DNA of 64,000 bases from an uncultured Rikenellaceae bacterium (GCA_910577285.1 CAJTLO010000001.1:273050-337049); one strand, 5' to 3'. Shown: positions 31,260 through 41,127, counted from the stretch's first letter. A program made the numbers and translations. The notes: generated by a model from the sequence alone, not told the origin.

Positions 31260-34081
31260 CAATCGTTCTTGTTTTCGGCCCGCAAAGATAGGTACTTTCC
31301 GGTATGGCTCGCCCGACAACGGGCGAGATCGGCCGGAGTACCCTCGAAAACGAGGTGACCGCCCTCGTCGCCCGCCTCCGGACCGAGGTCTATCACCCAG
31401 TCGGCACACCGGATGACGTCCATGTTGTGCTCCACGACCACGATGGTGTGCCCCTTCTCGATGAGTGCATTGAAAGCCGCCAGCAGTTTGTTGATGTCGT
31501 GGAAATGAAGACCGGTGGTCGGTTCGTCGAAAACGAACATGGTGCTCTCCGTGGCATTGTCTTTCATCAGGAACGTGGCCAGCTTCACCCGCTGTATCTC
31601 GCCTCCGGAGAGGGTGGAGGTGGATTGTCCGAGCTTGATATACCCCAGTCCCACGTCCTGCAACGTCTTCAGTATCTCCAATACTTTCCGGTTCGCGGCG
31701 TTGCCTCCGTCCAGCGCGAAGAACTCCATCGCCTCGTCCACCGTCATCTCCAGCACGTCGTAAATCGAACGGCCGTGGTATTTTACCTCCAACACATCGT
31801 CGTTGAACCTCCTGCCGCCGCAATGTTCGCATTTGAGCTCGATATCGGCCATGAACTGCATGCCCACCACCACGAATCCGTCGCCCTGACACTCCTCGCA
31901 CCGCCCGCCCGGACGGTTGAACGAAAAGTAGGAGGGCGTCATGCCGTTGTTGGCCGCATAGGGCTGATCGGCGAAGATCTTGCGGATATGGTCGTAGGCC
32001 TTGGTATAGGTCACCGGGTTGGAGCGCTGCGACTTCCCGATGGGATTCTGGTCGATCATCTCGATGGATTTCAGCATCCCCACGTCGCCCTCCAGGCCTT
32101 CGAAACTGCCCGGCTTCACTCCCGTTTCGAAAAGTTTGCGCCGCACGGCCGGGTAGAGTATCCCCTTCACGAGCGAAGACTTGCCGCTACCGCTCACTCC
32201 GGTAACGCAGGTCATCACCCCGAGCGGAATCTTCACGTCGATTCCCTTGAGGTTGTTTTCCCGTGCACCCTTGATTCCGATATAGTTGCTCCAACCGCGC
32301 GGGGTAGGGGGCGGAGATATGGTTTTTCGACCGGTCAGGTAATCCGCCGTCAGGCTGCCCCCGGCTCGTTCGAGCTGTTTGAGGGTGCCGTTGAACACCA
32401 CTTCGCCGCCGTTGTAGCCCGCCTCCGGACCGATGTCGACGATGCGGTCGGCGGCACGGATGATCTCCTCTTCGTGTTCCACGACGATCACCGTATTGCC
32501 GAGATCGCGCAACTGGCGAAGCACCCGGATCAGCCGGGCCGTGTCGCGCGGATGCAGTCCGATGCTGGGCTCGTCGAGAATATAGAGCGAACCCGTCAGG
32601 TTGCTGCCGAGCGACGTGGCGAGGTTGATGCGCTGGCTCTCGCCCCCGGAGAGGGTGGAGGAAAGGCGGTCGAGCGTGAGGTAACCCAGCCCTACGTCGG
32701 AGAGATAGGAGAGCCTGTTGCGTATCTCGACCAGCACACGCGAAGCCGTCTGCACCTCGTACGCATCCAATTGCAGGCCGGTAAAGAACTCCATGAGTGC
32801 ATCCACACTCATGGTCACGAGCTGGGCGATGTTCTTTCCGCCCACTTTCACGTAAAGCGCCTCGCGGCGGAGCCGGCTTCCGCCGCAAGCGCCGCAGAGC
32901 GTCTTTCCCGTATACCGCGAGAGCAATACGCGGTACTGTATCTTGTAACGTTCGCTTTCAAGGTAGGCGAAAAAATCGTTCAACCCTTTGAAATGGCGGT
33001 TGCCCGTCCATAGCAACTGTTTCTGTTCCCTGGTGAGGTCGTAGTAGGGGCGGTGCACGGGGAAATCGAACTTATGGGCGGAAGCCACCAGTTGCTCCTT
33101 CCACCACTTCATGGTGTCGCCCCGCCAGGCGGCAATCGCATCGTCGTAAATGCTTTTGGTTTTGTCCGGTACGACGAGCTCCTCGTCGATTCCGGTCACT
33201 TTGCCGTAGCCCTCGCAGACGGGACAGGCCCCGATGGGATTGTTGAACGAGAACATGTGTTCCGAAGGGACTTCGAAAGTCATCCCGTCGGCTTCGAAAC
33301 GGGTAGAGAATACCTCGACGCGATCCCCGTCGTCCCCTTGCACCACGATCTTGCAGCTTCCCTCGCCGTAACCGAGCGCCTGCGCCACCGAATCGCCCAG
33401 ACGGCTCCGCGTCTCTTCGTCGTCGCGGGCACGGACACGATCGACCACGATGTCGAACTCGGTCGTTTTGTCGATACCGGGACGGGATATGTACTCTTCG
33501 ATCGGTACGGCCGCTCCTTCGGTATAGATGCGTTGAATGCCATCCCTGACAAGCAACGTAAGCCGCTCCATGACACCCTGGCCGGCATCGGCCTTTACCG
33601 AGGCGCACACGAGCACGCGCCGGTCGGCCTGCGAAGCCGCATAAGCGACGATATCCTGCACCTGATAACACTTGACCTCCCGTCCCGTAACGGGAGAGTA
33701 GGTGTGTCCGATGCGGGCAAAGAGCAGTTTCAGGTAATCGTATATCTCGGTGGAAGTTCCTACCGTAGAGCGGGGATTGCGCGTATTGACCTTCTGTTCG
33801 ATCGCAATGGCCGGAGCGATACCGCTGATCGAATCCACGTCGGGTTTGTCGATACGGCCGAGAAACTGCCGGGCATAGGCCGACAGGCTCTCCACATACC
33901 GGCGCTGTCCTTCGGCAAACAGCGTGTCGAACGCCAGCGTGGATTTGCCGGACCCCGAAAGTCCGGTCACCACTACCAGCTGATTGTGCGGGATTTCGAG
34001 GTCGATATTCTTGAGGTTATGTACCCTGGCCCCTTTTATATAAATGGAATCGTGTTTCGTCGAGTCGTTTTTCTTCTGCAT
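31259..34081 (-). CDS. uvrA: Excinuclease ABC subunit A
   Basis: UvrA is the damage-sensing ATPase of nucleotide excision repair. The 940-residue protein has two ABC modules, with Walker A GLSGSGKSTLA near residue 40 and GVSGSGKSSLV near residue 640. The signatures are LSGGESQRINLA and LSGGEIQRVKLA. Zinc-binding cysteine sets are CPVCEGYG, CGACGG and CEECQGDG with CEHCGG. The length is standard. It lies 6 bases after the IMPACT gene and overlaps the M16 gene. Confidence 0.98.
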   Translation of the reverse strand: MQKKNDSTKHDSIYIKGARVHNLKNIDLEIPHNQLVVVTGLSGSGKSTLAFDTLFAEGQRRYVESLSAYARQFLGRIDKPDVDSISGIAPAIAIEQKVNTRNPRSTVGTSTEIYDYLKLLFARIGHTYSPVTGREVKCYQVQDIVAYAASQADRRVLVCASVKADAGQGVMERLTLLVRDGIQRIYTEGAAVPIEEYISRPGIDKTTEFDIVVDRVRARDDEETRSRLGDSVAQALGYGEGSCKIVVQGDDGDRVEVFSTRFEADGMTFEVPSEHMFSFNNPIGACPVCEGYGKVTGIDEELVVPDKTKSIYDDAIAAWRGDTMKWWKEQLVASAHKFDFPVHRPYYDLTREQKQLLWTGNRHFKGLNDFFAYLESERYKIQYRVLLSRYTGKTLCGACGGSRLRREALYVKVGGKNIAQLVTMSVDALMEFFTGLQLDAYEVQTASRVLVEIRNRLSYLSDVGLGYLTLDRLSSTLSGGESQRINLATSLGSNLTGSLYILDEPSIGLHPRDTARLIRVLRQLRDLGNTVIVVEHEEEIIRAADRIVDIGPEAGYNGGEVVFNGTLKQLERAGGSLTADYLTGRKTISPPPTPRGWSNYIGIKGARENNLKGIDVKIPLGVMTCVTGVSGSGKSSLVKGILYPAVRRKLFETGVKPGSFEGLEGDVGMLKSIEMIDQNPIGKSQRSNPVTYTKAYDHIRKIFADQPYAANNGMTPSYFSFNRPGGRCEECQGDGFVVVGMQFMADIELKCEHCGGRRFNDDVLEVKYHGRSIYDVLEMTVDEAMEFFALDGGNAANRKVLEILKTLQDVGLGYIKLGQSTSTLSGGEIQRVKLATFLMKDNATESTMFVFDEPTTGLHFHDINKLLAAFNALIEKGHTIVVVEHNMDVIRCADWVIDLGPEAGDEGGHLVFEGTPADLARCRASHTGKYLSLRAENKND

Positions 34082-34087
34082 CTGCCT

Positions 34088-34702
34088 TTACCCCTTCCTT
34101 TCCACATCGGCCCCTTCCGCATTCGCCAGCCGTTTCTCCAATGCAGCGGCACGGCTCCGGCGTATGGCCAGCGTCATGGTACACACATTATCGAAAGACT
34201 GCGATACGATACGGGGCTGCTCTTCTTTGACGACTTTCATCACGTCGTTCATACATACATACGGGAAAACGACCGTGAATATTGCATCGACCGTCTTCTC
34301 CACTATTTCCGCTGCGGCAAGCACCTCCGCCGTCGATTCGCGATACGCGCCGATCAGTCCCGGAACCCCGAGTTTCGTTCCGCCGAAATAACGCACCACC
34401 ACCACCAGGCAATCGGTTACGTCGGCCGACAGCAGTTGTCCCAGGATCGGTTTGCCCGCCGTTCCGGAAGGCTCGCCGTCGTCATTGGCTCGGTATACGC
34501 TCCCGTCCGCCCCCAGCCGATAGGCATAGCAATGGTGCGTGGCATCGTAATACTTCTTGCGCAACCGCTCCACGATCTCCAGCGCTTCTTCGGCCGAAAC
34601 GACCGGAAAAGCGTAGGCGAAAAACTTGCTGCTGCGCTCCTTGAAGAGCGCTTCGGCCGGAGCCGCTATCGTCCGGTACAGATCATCCCCGTTATCGGCC
34701 AT
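34088..34702 (-). CDS. IMPACT/YigZ family protein
   Basis: A protein of 204 residues with the UPF0029 N-terminal domain. Motifs are KFFAYAFPVVSAEEALE, YDATHHCYAYRLG and NDDGEPSGTAGKPIL, then VVVRYFGGTKLGVPGLIGAY, all diagnostic of YigZ/IMPACT. A DUF1949-like C-terminal part follows. In eukaryotes relatives modulate translation control; the bacterial role is not settled. It sits between lepB (15 bases) and uvrA (6 bases). Confidence 0.94.
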   Translation of the reverse strand: MADNGDDLYRTIAAPAEALFKERSSKFFAYAFPVVSAEEALEIVERLRKKYYDATHHCYAYRLGADGSVYRANDDGEPSGTAGKPILGQLLSADVTDCLVVVVRYFGGTKLGVPGLIGAYRESTAEVLAAAEIVEKTVDAIFTVVFPYVCMNDVMKVVKEEQPRIVSQSFDNVCTMTLAIRRSRAAALEKRLANAEGADVERKG

Positions 34703-34717
34703 ACCTGGTGTAAAACT

Positions 34718-36109
34718 TTATTCGGGGCGATTTAAAATCCTGTTCCAGCGAATCTTGCCGGGGAACGACTTGTCCTTGTCGGTGGACCAGCCGATGAATA
34801 CCGGCTTGCCCACCACATGATCTTCCGGTACGAATCCCCAGAACCGGGAGTCGGCGGAATTGTGGCGGTTGTCGCCCATCATGAAGTAGTAGTCCATGCC
34901 GAAGGTATAGGAATCGGCCGGAGCGCCGTTGATATAGATCGTACCCTCCTTTACTTCCAGGTCGTTGCCTTCGTAATTCTTGATGATCCGTCGGTACAGA
35001 GGCAGGTTGTCGAGAGTGAGGGCAACGGTCGCACCACGCTCCGGTACCCACAGCGGACCGAAGTTATCCTCGTTCCAGCCGAAACGATCGTCGTTGGGGA
35101 AGATCCAGTGTCCCGTTCCGCCGGATTCGTAGCGCTCGATCGACACGATATTGGACATACCGCGGAGTCGTTCCTCATTGGCATCGGTCAGGGGGAGGAG
35201 GTAGGTGTTCACGCTCTGGTCGTACAACACATCGTCTTTCGCTATGCCGAGCTCGTCGAACGTTTTGCGGGCAATGGGATTGCCGGCGGTCCGTACGTAA
35301 TAATTGTATTGTCGTCCCGGTGCGTCCCGGTGCGGTTCGCCGTTGATGTAGAGCTCGCCATGCTTCACGGTCACCGTATCGCCCGGCATGCCCACACAGC
35401 GTTTTACATAGTGTTCCCGCTTGTCGGCAGGGTGGGAGATGACGGTGTATTGCCTGTTGAGGAGTTCCCGGCCGCGCTTCTCGCCGTAGGTGTGCTGAAA
35501 TTCGCGGAGCACATCGTAATAGGTGACGTTGGGGTTCTCCATGAGTACCGTATCCCCGGCCGGAAAGTTGAACACCACGATGTCGTCGCGCCGCACTTCG
35601 CTGCATCCGGCCAGACGCTTATAAGGGCGGCGAACCGCTTCCGAATAGGATTTCTTCGTTTGCGACAGAGGCATCCTGTTGTGCACCAACGGAAACGAGA
35701 GGGGAGTCATAGGCATTCGTGGACCGTACGCCACCTTGCTTACGCAGAGATAATCGCCGACCAACAACGTTTTTTCCATCGAAGAGGTGGGAATTCTGTA
35801 CATCTGGAAGACGTAGGTATGGATAAGCGACGCCACGATCACGGCAAACACGACGGCTTCGATCCAGCTCCACATTTCACGATAGGCTTTGTTGGTCGCC
35901 TTGCGTTCCCGATGCTTCTTCCCGAACAGGAATCTCGCGATGTATTTGGTGATGTAGATGTCGAAGATGACAGGCAGTCCCAACAACATCCACGGATTGC
36001 GCGACCACACCACGAGCCATAGCACATAGATTACGGATACAAGGGTAAACTTGGTCCATTTGTTACGAAAAAACGCACGTACTTTATTCCAAAAATCTTT
36101 CATACTCAT
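34718..36109 (-). CDS. lepB: Signal peptidase I
   Basis: LepB removes signal peptides from exported proteins at the inner membrane. The 463-residue protein is clearly longer than the 324-residue E. coli enzyme. It has N-terminal membrane segments (about residues 20-60 and 82-102), the catalytic serine in RIPTSSMEKTLLVGD (Ser110) and the general-base lysine in HYVKRCVGMPGD (Lys236). The C-terminal box is MMGDNRHNSADSRFWG. The extra length sits between the Ser and Lys boxes and before the last box. It lies 30 bases after dapB, a known Bacteroidetes gene order. ATG 36103 is an alternative start. Confidence 0.95.
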   Translation of the reverse strand: MSMKDFWNKVRAFFRNKWTKFTLVSVIYVLWLVVWSRNPWMLLGLPVIFDIYITKYIARFLFGKKHRERKATNKAYREMWSWIEAVVFAVIVASLIHTYVFQMYRIPTSSMEKTLLVGDYLCVSKVAYGPRMPMTPLSFPLVHNRMPLSQTKKSYSEAVRRPYKRLAGCSEVRRDDIVVFNFPAGDTVLMENPNVTYYDVLREFQHTYGEKRGRELLNRQYTVISHPADKREHYVKRCVGMPGDTVTVKHGELYINGEPHRDAPGRQYNYYVRTAGNPIARKTFDELGIAKDDVLYDQSVNTYLLPLTDANEERLRGMSNIVSIERYESGGTGHWIFPNDDRFGWNEDNFGPLWVPERGATVALTLDNLPLYRRIIKNYEGNDLEVKEGTIYINGAPADSYTFGMDYYFMMGDNRHNSADSRFWGFVPEDHVVGKPVFIGWSTDKDKSFPGKIRWNRILNRPE

Positions 36110-36139
36110 TTATTATTCTGCTCATTACATGCAGTTACA

Positions 36140-36874
36140 TCAATCATTGCCGCGAACGATGCCGCCCAGCATGTCGTCCATGGTAAGCACTCCTTTGCGG
36201 CCGATGGCGAACTCCGCCGCCACGACGGCGCCTACGGCGAATCCGCGACGCCCTTTGGCCGAATGACACAGGGTAATGGTGTCCGCTTCGGAGGCATAGG
36301 TCACTTCGTGTATGCCCGCCACATCTCCTTCACGGACGGATACGATTCCCAGGGCGGAGGGGCAGGTCGTTTCATGGTTGACCCACTCCCGGGTACGTTC
36401 GATATTCCGCATGATTCCCTCCGCCAGCGTAACGGCCGTACCGCTGGGCGAATCTTTCTTCCGGGTATGATGCACCTCCCGCATCGACACCCCGTACTCC
36501 GGGAACTTGTCCATGATACGGGCCAGGTACTCGCTGACGCGGAACAGAATATTTACACCGATGCTGAAGTTGGATGACCAGAAGAACGTCCCGTTCAGTG
36601 TTTTGCATAATTTCTCGGCCTCTTCGATCCGTTCGTTCCATCCCGTCGTGCCGCAGACCACCGGAATACCGGCCCGCAGGCAGGCTTCCACGTTACCGAA
36701 TGCCGTCGAGGGGGTGGTGAACTCGATGGCGACATCCGCCTGCGCCAGCGTTTGTGCATCGAGTTTGGCCTGCTCGCCGGCATCTACCGTAAGGAGTACC
36801 GTATGCCCACGCTCCTCGAGGACCCGTTCGATTTCGTGTCCCATGGTGCCGTATCCAATAATCGCAACTTTCAT
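36140..36874 (-). CDS. dapB: 4-hydroxy-tetrahydrodipicolinate reductase
   Basis: DapB reduces the dihydrodipicolinate precursor with NAD(P)H in lysine and diaminopimelate synthesis. The 244-residue protein has the Rossmann loop IIGYGTMGHEIE near residue 5, VCGTTGW near residue 80, SSNFSIGVN near residue 105, and the catalytic EVHHTRKKDSPSGTA near residue 135. The family N-terminus (MKVAIIGYG) sets the start at 36874. It heads a probable six-gene operon running to the O-methyltransferase. Confidence 0.97.
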   Translation of the reverse strand: MKVAIIGYGTMGHEIERVLEERGHTVLLTVDAGEQAKLDAQTLAQADVAIEFTTPSTAFGNVEACLRAGIPVVCGTTGWNERIEEAEKLCKTLNGTFFWSSNFSIGVNILFRVSEYLARIMDKFPEYGVSMREVHHTRKKDSPSGTAVTLAEGIMRNIERTREWVNHETTCPSALGIVSVREGDVAGIHEVTYASEADTITLCHSAKGRRGFAVGAVVAAEFAIGRKGVLTMDDMLGGIVRGND

Positions 36875-36898
36875 ATCTCGAAATTGACCGTTATCCCG

Positions 36899-36906
36899 CA
36901 AATATA
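36899..36906 (-). promoter_or_regulatory. -7 promoter element for the dapB operon
   Basis: It reads TATATTTG on the minus strand, 24 bases before dapB. It lies 3 bases from the T-run of the antiporter terminator. Confidence 0.65.
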
Positions 36907-36909
36907 CTC

Positions 36910-36936
36910 AAAAAAAGATCATTGCCGACAGGCAAT
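36910..36936 (-). terminator. Terminator of the antiporter gene
   Basis: On the minus strand a 6-bp stem ATTGCC/GGCAAT with a 4-base loop is followed by GATC and T7. It abuts the dapB promoter. Confidence 0.7.
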
Positions 36937-36971
36937 TTCCCTGCCGGCCCGCATCCGGAGAACCGGAAAGG

Positions 36972-38171
36972 TCAGCAATTCGTGTCGGGCAGGGCGTCGG
37001 GAGTGTAAGTACGCAATGCGAGGCGTTTGACCCACACCACGAAGATACCGGTAAGGATGAGATTCAGCACGAGAGTCAGTACCGAAATCACCAGGGCCGG
37101 ACCACCGAGATTATAGCCGATAGCGATGAAGATCACGCCGGCACCTACTTCTCCGCGAGTGAACATCCCGATAGAGAGCGCCAGACGCTCGCTCCATTGC
37201 CGGTCGCGATAGAAAAACATGGGGACGAGCTTACCGATATTGGAGAGGAACGAAACGGCAACCACATGCAGGGCGATGACACCCCAGGACATCATGGGTT
37301 GGGACCCTGTCACGGAGGAGGCGTTGGCAGCCGAAGCAGCATCCATTCCCAGGAACAGCGGCATGCTGAGTCCTACGAGAAACATGAAAAGAAACGAGAT
37401 GCCGGAAGAGGCCCTGCGCTCGCGGGGCGAATCCACATGTTTGGTTTTCATCGCCATACCCAACACAAAGGCCGGGAGCAGCACTTCGATATGAATACTT
37501 CCCGCCTCGCCGTAAAAATGTTTGGAGGCCAGGTAGACCAGTTGCGTGATTCCGAAGACCGCCACGGCGTAGAGGAGTACGGCCCACCACTCCTGTCGCA
37601 GATCGTAGGAGTTCAACTTTTTCCAACCGATCCACAACAGCAGGAAGACGATAAACACCACGACGAACAACTGCCAGCGAAGGCCGATCATCATGATCTG
37701 CAACGGAATCATCAACAGGATGGTATCCAGGTCATCGAAAATGGCGAGCACTTGTATCTTCTTATACATCCAGCTCTGCTTGAGATGCAGCGCCGCCAAC
37801 ATGGTAAAGAGAATACCGGCGGAAGTGGGGGCGGCGAAGCGGCTGAGCAACAGGTTCTCTTTCCATGCTTCGGCATCGCTCCAATAGCCCGAGGGAAGCA
37901 GGACGAAAATGTAGTAGAGCGCGATGAACAGCCATGGAACGGCCGCCGTAGCCATCGCGATGAAATAGTCCGCCGCATAGGAACGCCACCGCGTCTTGTC
38001 TATCTCGAATTCCCGCCCCACGTTGATCATGATAAACGACAGGCAGATGTAAAGCAGGGTAGTGGAAACGTTGCGGAATGCGGGATACCGCTCGCCCAGA
38101 AAGCCGGGCAATACCTGGGAAGCCGCCAGGCCGAGAATCAGGAGCAGGGAGAAAGTAAGAACTTTTTTCAT
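36972..38171 (-). CDS. Kef/CPA2-type cation:proton antiporter
   Basis: A membrane protein of 399 residues with about 11-13 hydrophobic segments over its full length. The segment FAAPTSAGILFTMLAALHLK, then IFDDLDTILLMIP, fits the ion-binding core of CPA2 exchangers (the paired Asp region). FTRGEVGAGVIFIAIGYNLG near the C-terminus is another family block. It lacks the C-terminal TrkA domain of KefB/C. It stands alone before dapB. The ion carried (Na+ or K+) cannot be told. Confidence 0.88.
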   Translation of the reverse strand: MKKVLTFSLLLILGLAASQVLPGFLGERYPAFRNVSTTLLYICLSFIMINVGREFEIDKTRWRSYAADYFIAMATAAVPWLFIALYYIFVLLPSGYWSDAEAWKENLLLSRFAAPTSAGILFTMLAALHLKQSWMYKKIQVLAIFDDLDTILLMIPLQIMMIGLRWQLFVVVFIVFLLLWIGWKKLNSYDLRQEWWAVLLYAVAVFGITQLVYLASKHFYGEAGSIHIEVLLPAFVLGMAMKTKHVDSPRERRASSGISFLFMFLVGLSMPLFLGMDAASAANASSVTGSQPMMSWGVIALHVVAVSFLSNIGKLVPMFFYRDRQWSERLALSIGMFTRGEVGAGVIFIAIGYNLGGPALVISVLTLVLNLILTGIFVVWVKRLALRTYTPDALPDTNC

Positions 38172-38443
38172 CTAAGCTACGACAAGAATAAGAGACGGCA
38201 CTCCCGGCAAATGCGACCATTGCCAAAGGGGGTCCGTCCGTAAATTTTCTGCAAAGAAACATATAATCCCGGAATCTGCCGCCTCCCTGCATTCAAAAAA
38301 GCGACCGTTCGTCGCATCCGCCCCGTAACAAAGGCGCTACGCCACCGGGCCGCAGTCGACATGCGCCCAGCGCCCGATGGCCGCCCACAGAAGCGGAAGG
38401 GGATTTTTGGTCGACGGATGTGCGGCATATCCCGGACCGCACC

Positions 38444-38451
38444 TATCTTTG
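38444..38451 (+). promoter_or_regulatory. -7 promoter element for truA
   Basis: TATCTTTG lies 18 bases before the truA ATG. The rest of the gap 38172-38443 holds nothing I can identify. Confidence 0.65.
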
Positions 38452-38469
38452 CGGGAAAATGCGGACCCT

Positions 38470-39243
38470 ATGCGCTACTTCATGATCTTGTCTTACAAAG
38501 GGACGAATTACCACGGCTGGCAGATACAACCCAACGCCCCGTCGGTGCAGGCGGAACTCGAACGCGTACTCTCCACCATCCTCCGTACGCCCACCCCGGT
38601 GACCGGAGCGGGAAGAACGGACACGGGAGTGCATGCCCGCAACTATGCGGCCCATTTCGACTGTGTCGCCGAGCTCGGCGACACCGAAAAGTTCCGGTAC
38701 CACCTCAATGCCATGCTGCCGGGCGATATCGCCATCCACCGCATCCGGCGCGTGCGGGACGATGCCCATGCCCGGTTCGATGCCTCCGAGCGGGAATACA
38801 CCTATTATATGTGCAGCGAAAAGGAACCCTTCAGTCGCGAAACATCGTGGCAATACAGCGGGAAACTGAATATCGCCGCTATGAACGAAGCCGCCGCACA
38901 CCTGCTCGACTTCGACGACTTTACCACCTTCGCCAAACTCAACTCCGCCAACAAGACCAACATCTGCCGGGTCACCCATGCCGGGTGGCGGCAGGAGGGG
39001 AGCCGGACTGTTTTCACGATCCGGGCCAACCGTTTTCTGCGCAATATGGTCAGAGCCATTACCGGAACGCTCGTGGAGGTGGGACGAGGGAAAATGACCC
39101 CGGAAAAGTTCCGGGATATTCTGGCGGCCCGCGATCTCTCCCTTGCGGGTTCGTCGGCGCCGGCGCAAGGGCTCTTCCTGACCGCCGTGCGCTATCCGGA
39201 AGAGATTTTCATCGACGACGCCCCGATCGGGAGGCCGCATTGA
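38470..39243 (+). CDS. truA: tRNA pseudouridine(38-40) synthase
   Basis: TruA isomerises uridines 38-40 in the anticodon stem-loop. The 257-residue protein starts MRYFMILSYKGTNYHGWQ, with the catalytic aspartate in GAGRTDTGVHARNYAAHF near residue 52. FTIRANRFLRNMVRAITGTL lies near residue 190. An in-frame ATG 93 bases upstream precedes the promoter and is rejected. It converges on the phosphohexose mutase gene. Confidence 0.96.
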   Translation: MRYFMILSYKGTNYHGWQIQPNAPSVQAELERVLSTILRTPTPVTGAGRTDTGVHARNYAAHFDCVAELGDTEKFRYHLNAMLPGDIAIHRIRRVRDDAHARFDASEREYTYYMCSEKEPFSRETSWQYSGKLNIAAMNEAAAHLLDFDDFTTFAKLNSANKTNICRVTHAGWRQEGSRTVFTIRANRFLRNMVRAITGTLVEVGRGKMTPEKFRDILAARDLSLAGSSAPAQGLFLTAVRYPEEIFIDDAPIGRPH

Positions 39244-39265
39244 CATCTCCTCCTTACTACGACAA

Positions 39266-39296
39266 GACGGACGGAGGGTCTCCCTCTCCGTCCGTC
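39266..39296. terminator. Terminator between truA and the mutase gene
   Basis: A 13-bp stem (GACGGACGGAGGG on the left) has a 2-base bulge on the right and a TCT loop. A short T-run follows on the plus strand. Confidence 0.65.
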
Positions 39297-39327
39297 TCGT
39301 TTTGCAGCACGCCGGTCGCCCCGGAGG

Positions 39328-41070
39328 CTACTCCAGCTTCAGATCTTTCCCTATCCGTTCCAGTTTCGCATCCAGCGCCTCGCTCACGCTCTCGTACCGA
39401 TCGAGCGTGTCGAGCGGTTCGCGCACGCTGAAGTAGTACTTTATTTTAGGCTCCGTACCGGATGGACGTATCGATACTTGCGTTCTGTCGGCCGTCACGA
39501 ACTGGAGAACGTCGCTTTTTTCCATGGCGATCGGAGTCACCTTGCCGGTAGTGAGGTCGCAGCTTTCGCCGGTCAGGTAGTCCCTGATGGTGGCTACGGA
39601 GGAACCGGCGATGATTCGGGGCGGGGTAGTACGCCACTCCGCCATCATGCGGCGAATCTCCTCCTGGCCCTCCTGACCTTTGCGCACGATCGACACAAGC
39701 CCCTCCTTATAAAAACCGTACTGCAGGTAAAGCTCCTGTATCAGCCGGTAAAGCGACATCCCGTTGCTCTTGGCCCATGCCGCCGCCTCCGCAGCCAGCG
39801 CACACGAGCTGACGCCGTCTTTGTCGCGAACGAAATCTTCGGGCAAATAGCCGAAGCTCTCCTCACCGCCTCCGATGTATTTTTCGCCGAGCGGCTCCTG
39901 CCGGCGGATGATCCCCGCAATGTACTTGAAGCCCGTCAGGCAGTCGAACACCTTCACCCCGAAACTGCGGGCCACCTCGGCCACCATCTCGGAGGTTACG
40001 ATGGTCCGCACGATGAACTGACGACCGTCGAGCCGGCCCGTTTCGCTCCAACGGCGGCATATATAATAGGTGAGCAGCACGCAGGTCTGGTTGCCGTTCA
40101 GCAACACATAGTTGCCCTGATCGTCCGGCACCGCGATTCCGATACGGTCGGCATCGGGGTCCGTGGCAAGTACGATGTCGGCCTTCTCGCGCATGCCCTG
40201 TTCGATCGCCATGCGCATGGTGGTCCGCTCCTCCGGGTTGGGCGACTCCACCGTGGGGAAATTTCCGTCGATGACCATCTGCTCCGCCACGGTGCTCACA
40301 TCGGCAAACCCGAACTCGCGCAACGCCTGCGGAACGAGCCGGTAGCCGCAGCCGTGAATGGGCGTATACACGATCTTCATATCCCTGTTCGCAGCCACCG
40401 CATCGGGCGAGAGGGAGAGCGACCGGATCCGGCGAAGATAGAGTTTGTCGAACTCCTCGTCCAGGATCGTAATGTTCTCCGCATGGAGTCCCGATTTTAT
40501 CTGACTTATATCGGTAATTTTCGCCACCTCCGCGATGATATTCTTATCGTGCGGAGCCACCACCTGCGATCCGTCCGTCCAGTAAGCCTTGTATCCGTTG
40601 TACTCTCTGGGGTTATGCGAAGCGGTGACCATCACGCCGCTCTTGCACCCCAGTTCCCGGATGGCGAAGCTGAGTTCGGGGGTAGGACGGAGCGAGTCGA
40701 ACAGGAATACCTTGAACCCGTTCGAGGCGAAAATATCGGCTACCCGCTCGGCAAACTCGCGGCTCCGGTTGCGGCAGTCGTGCCCCACGGCCACCCGGAT
40801 CTCCTCTCCGGCAAACGTTGCGGCAAGATAGTTCGCCAGCCCCTGCGTGGCCATCCCCACGGTGTATACGTTCATGCGGTTGGTGCCCACGCCCATGATG
40901 CCGCGCAGCCCCCCCGTGCCAAACTCAAGGTCTCGGTAAAAACTTTCGGAAAGTTCTTTCGGATCATTGTCAATCAAATACTTAACCCGATTCCGGGTCG
41001 CTTTGTCGAAATCTTCGCCAAGCCACTTCTCCGCACGGCGGAGAAGCTGTTCGTCTATCTGTCCGTTCAT
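39328..41070 (-). CDS. Phosphohexose mutase (phosphoglucomutase/phosphomannomutase)
   Basis: An alpha-D-phosphohexomutase of 580 residues, interconverting sugar 1- and 6-phosphates. The catalytic phosphoserine loop is VMVTASHNPREYNG near residue 145, the Mg2+ loop ATDPDADRIGI near residue 300, and the sugar-binding GGEESFGYL near residue 400. The C-terminus has IRPSGTEPKIKYYF, the phosphate-binding loop. The length fits the Bacteroidetes/PgcA-like group. It has its own promoter, divergent from dnaA. Confidence 0.95.
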   Translation of the reverse strand: MNGQIDEQLLRRAEKWLGEDFDKATRNRVKYLIDNDPKELSESFYRDLEFGTGGLRGIMGVGTNRMNVYTVGMATQGLANYLAATFAGEEIRVAVGHDCRNRSREFAERVADIFASNGFKVFLFDSLRPTPELSFAIRELGCKSGVMVTASHNPREYNGYKAYWTDGSQVVAPHDKNIIAEVAKITDISQIKSGLHAENITILDEEFDKLYLRRIRSLSLSPDAVAANRDMKIVYTPIHGCGYRLVPQALREFGFADVSTVAEQMVIDGNFPTVESPNPEERTTMRMAIEQGMREKADIVLATDPDADRIGIAVPDDQGNYVLLNGNQTCVLLTYYICRRWSETGRLDGRQFIVRTIVTSEMVAEVARSFGVKVFDCLTGFKYIAGIIRRQEPLGEKYIGGGEESFGYLPEDFVRDKDGVSSCALAAEAAAWAKSNGMSLYRLIQELYLQYGFYKEGLVSIVRKGQEGQEEIRRMMAEWRTTPPRIIAGSSVATIRDYLTGESCDLTTGKVTPIAMEKSDVLQFVTADRTQVSIRPSGTEPKIKYYFSVREPLDTLDRYESVSEALDAKLERIGKDLKLE

Positions 41071-41127
41071 AATCGTTATTGGTTTTATCTATAGTTCACT
41101 CTGCGTTCGCACGATATTTTCTATACA

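Noticed and set aside
30045..31901. Longer M16 peptidase reading frame starting inside uvrA
   Set aside because: The extra 214 codons are an antisense-like, Arg-rich read of uvrA in another frame; the family N-terminus starts at 31259.
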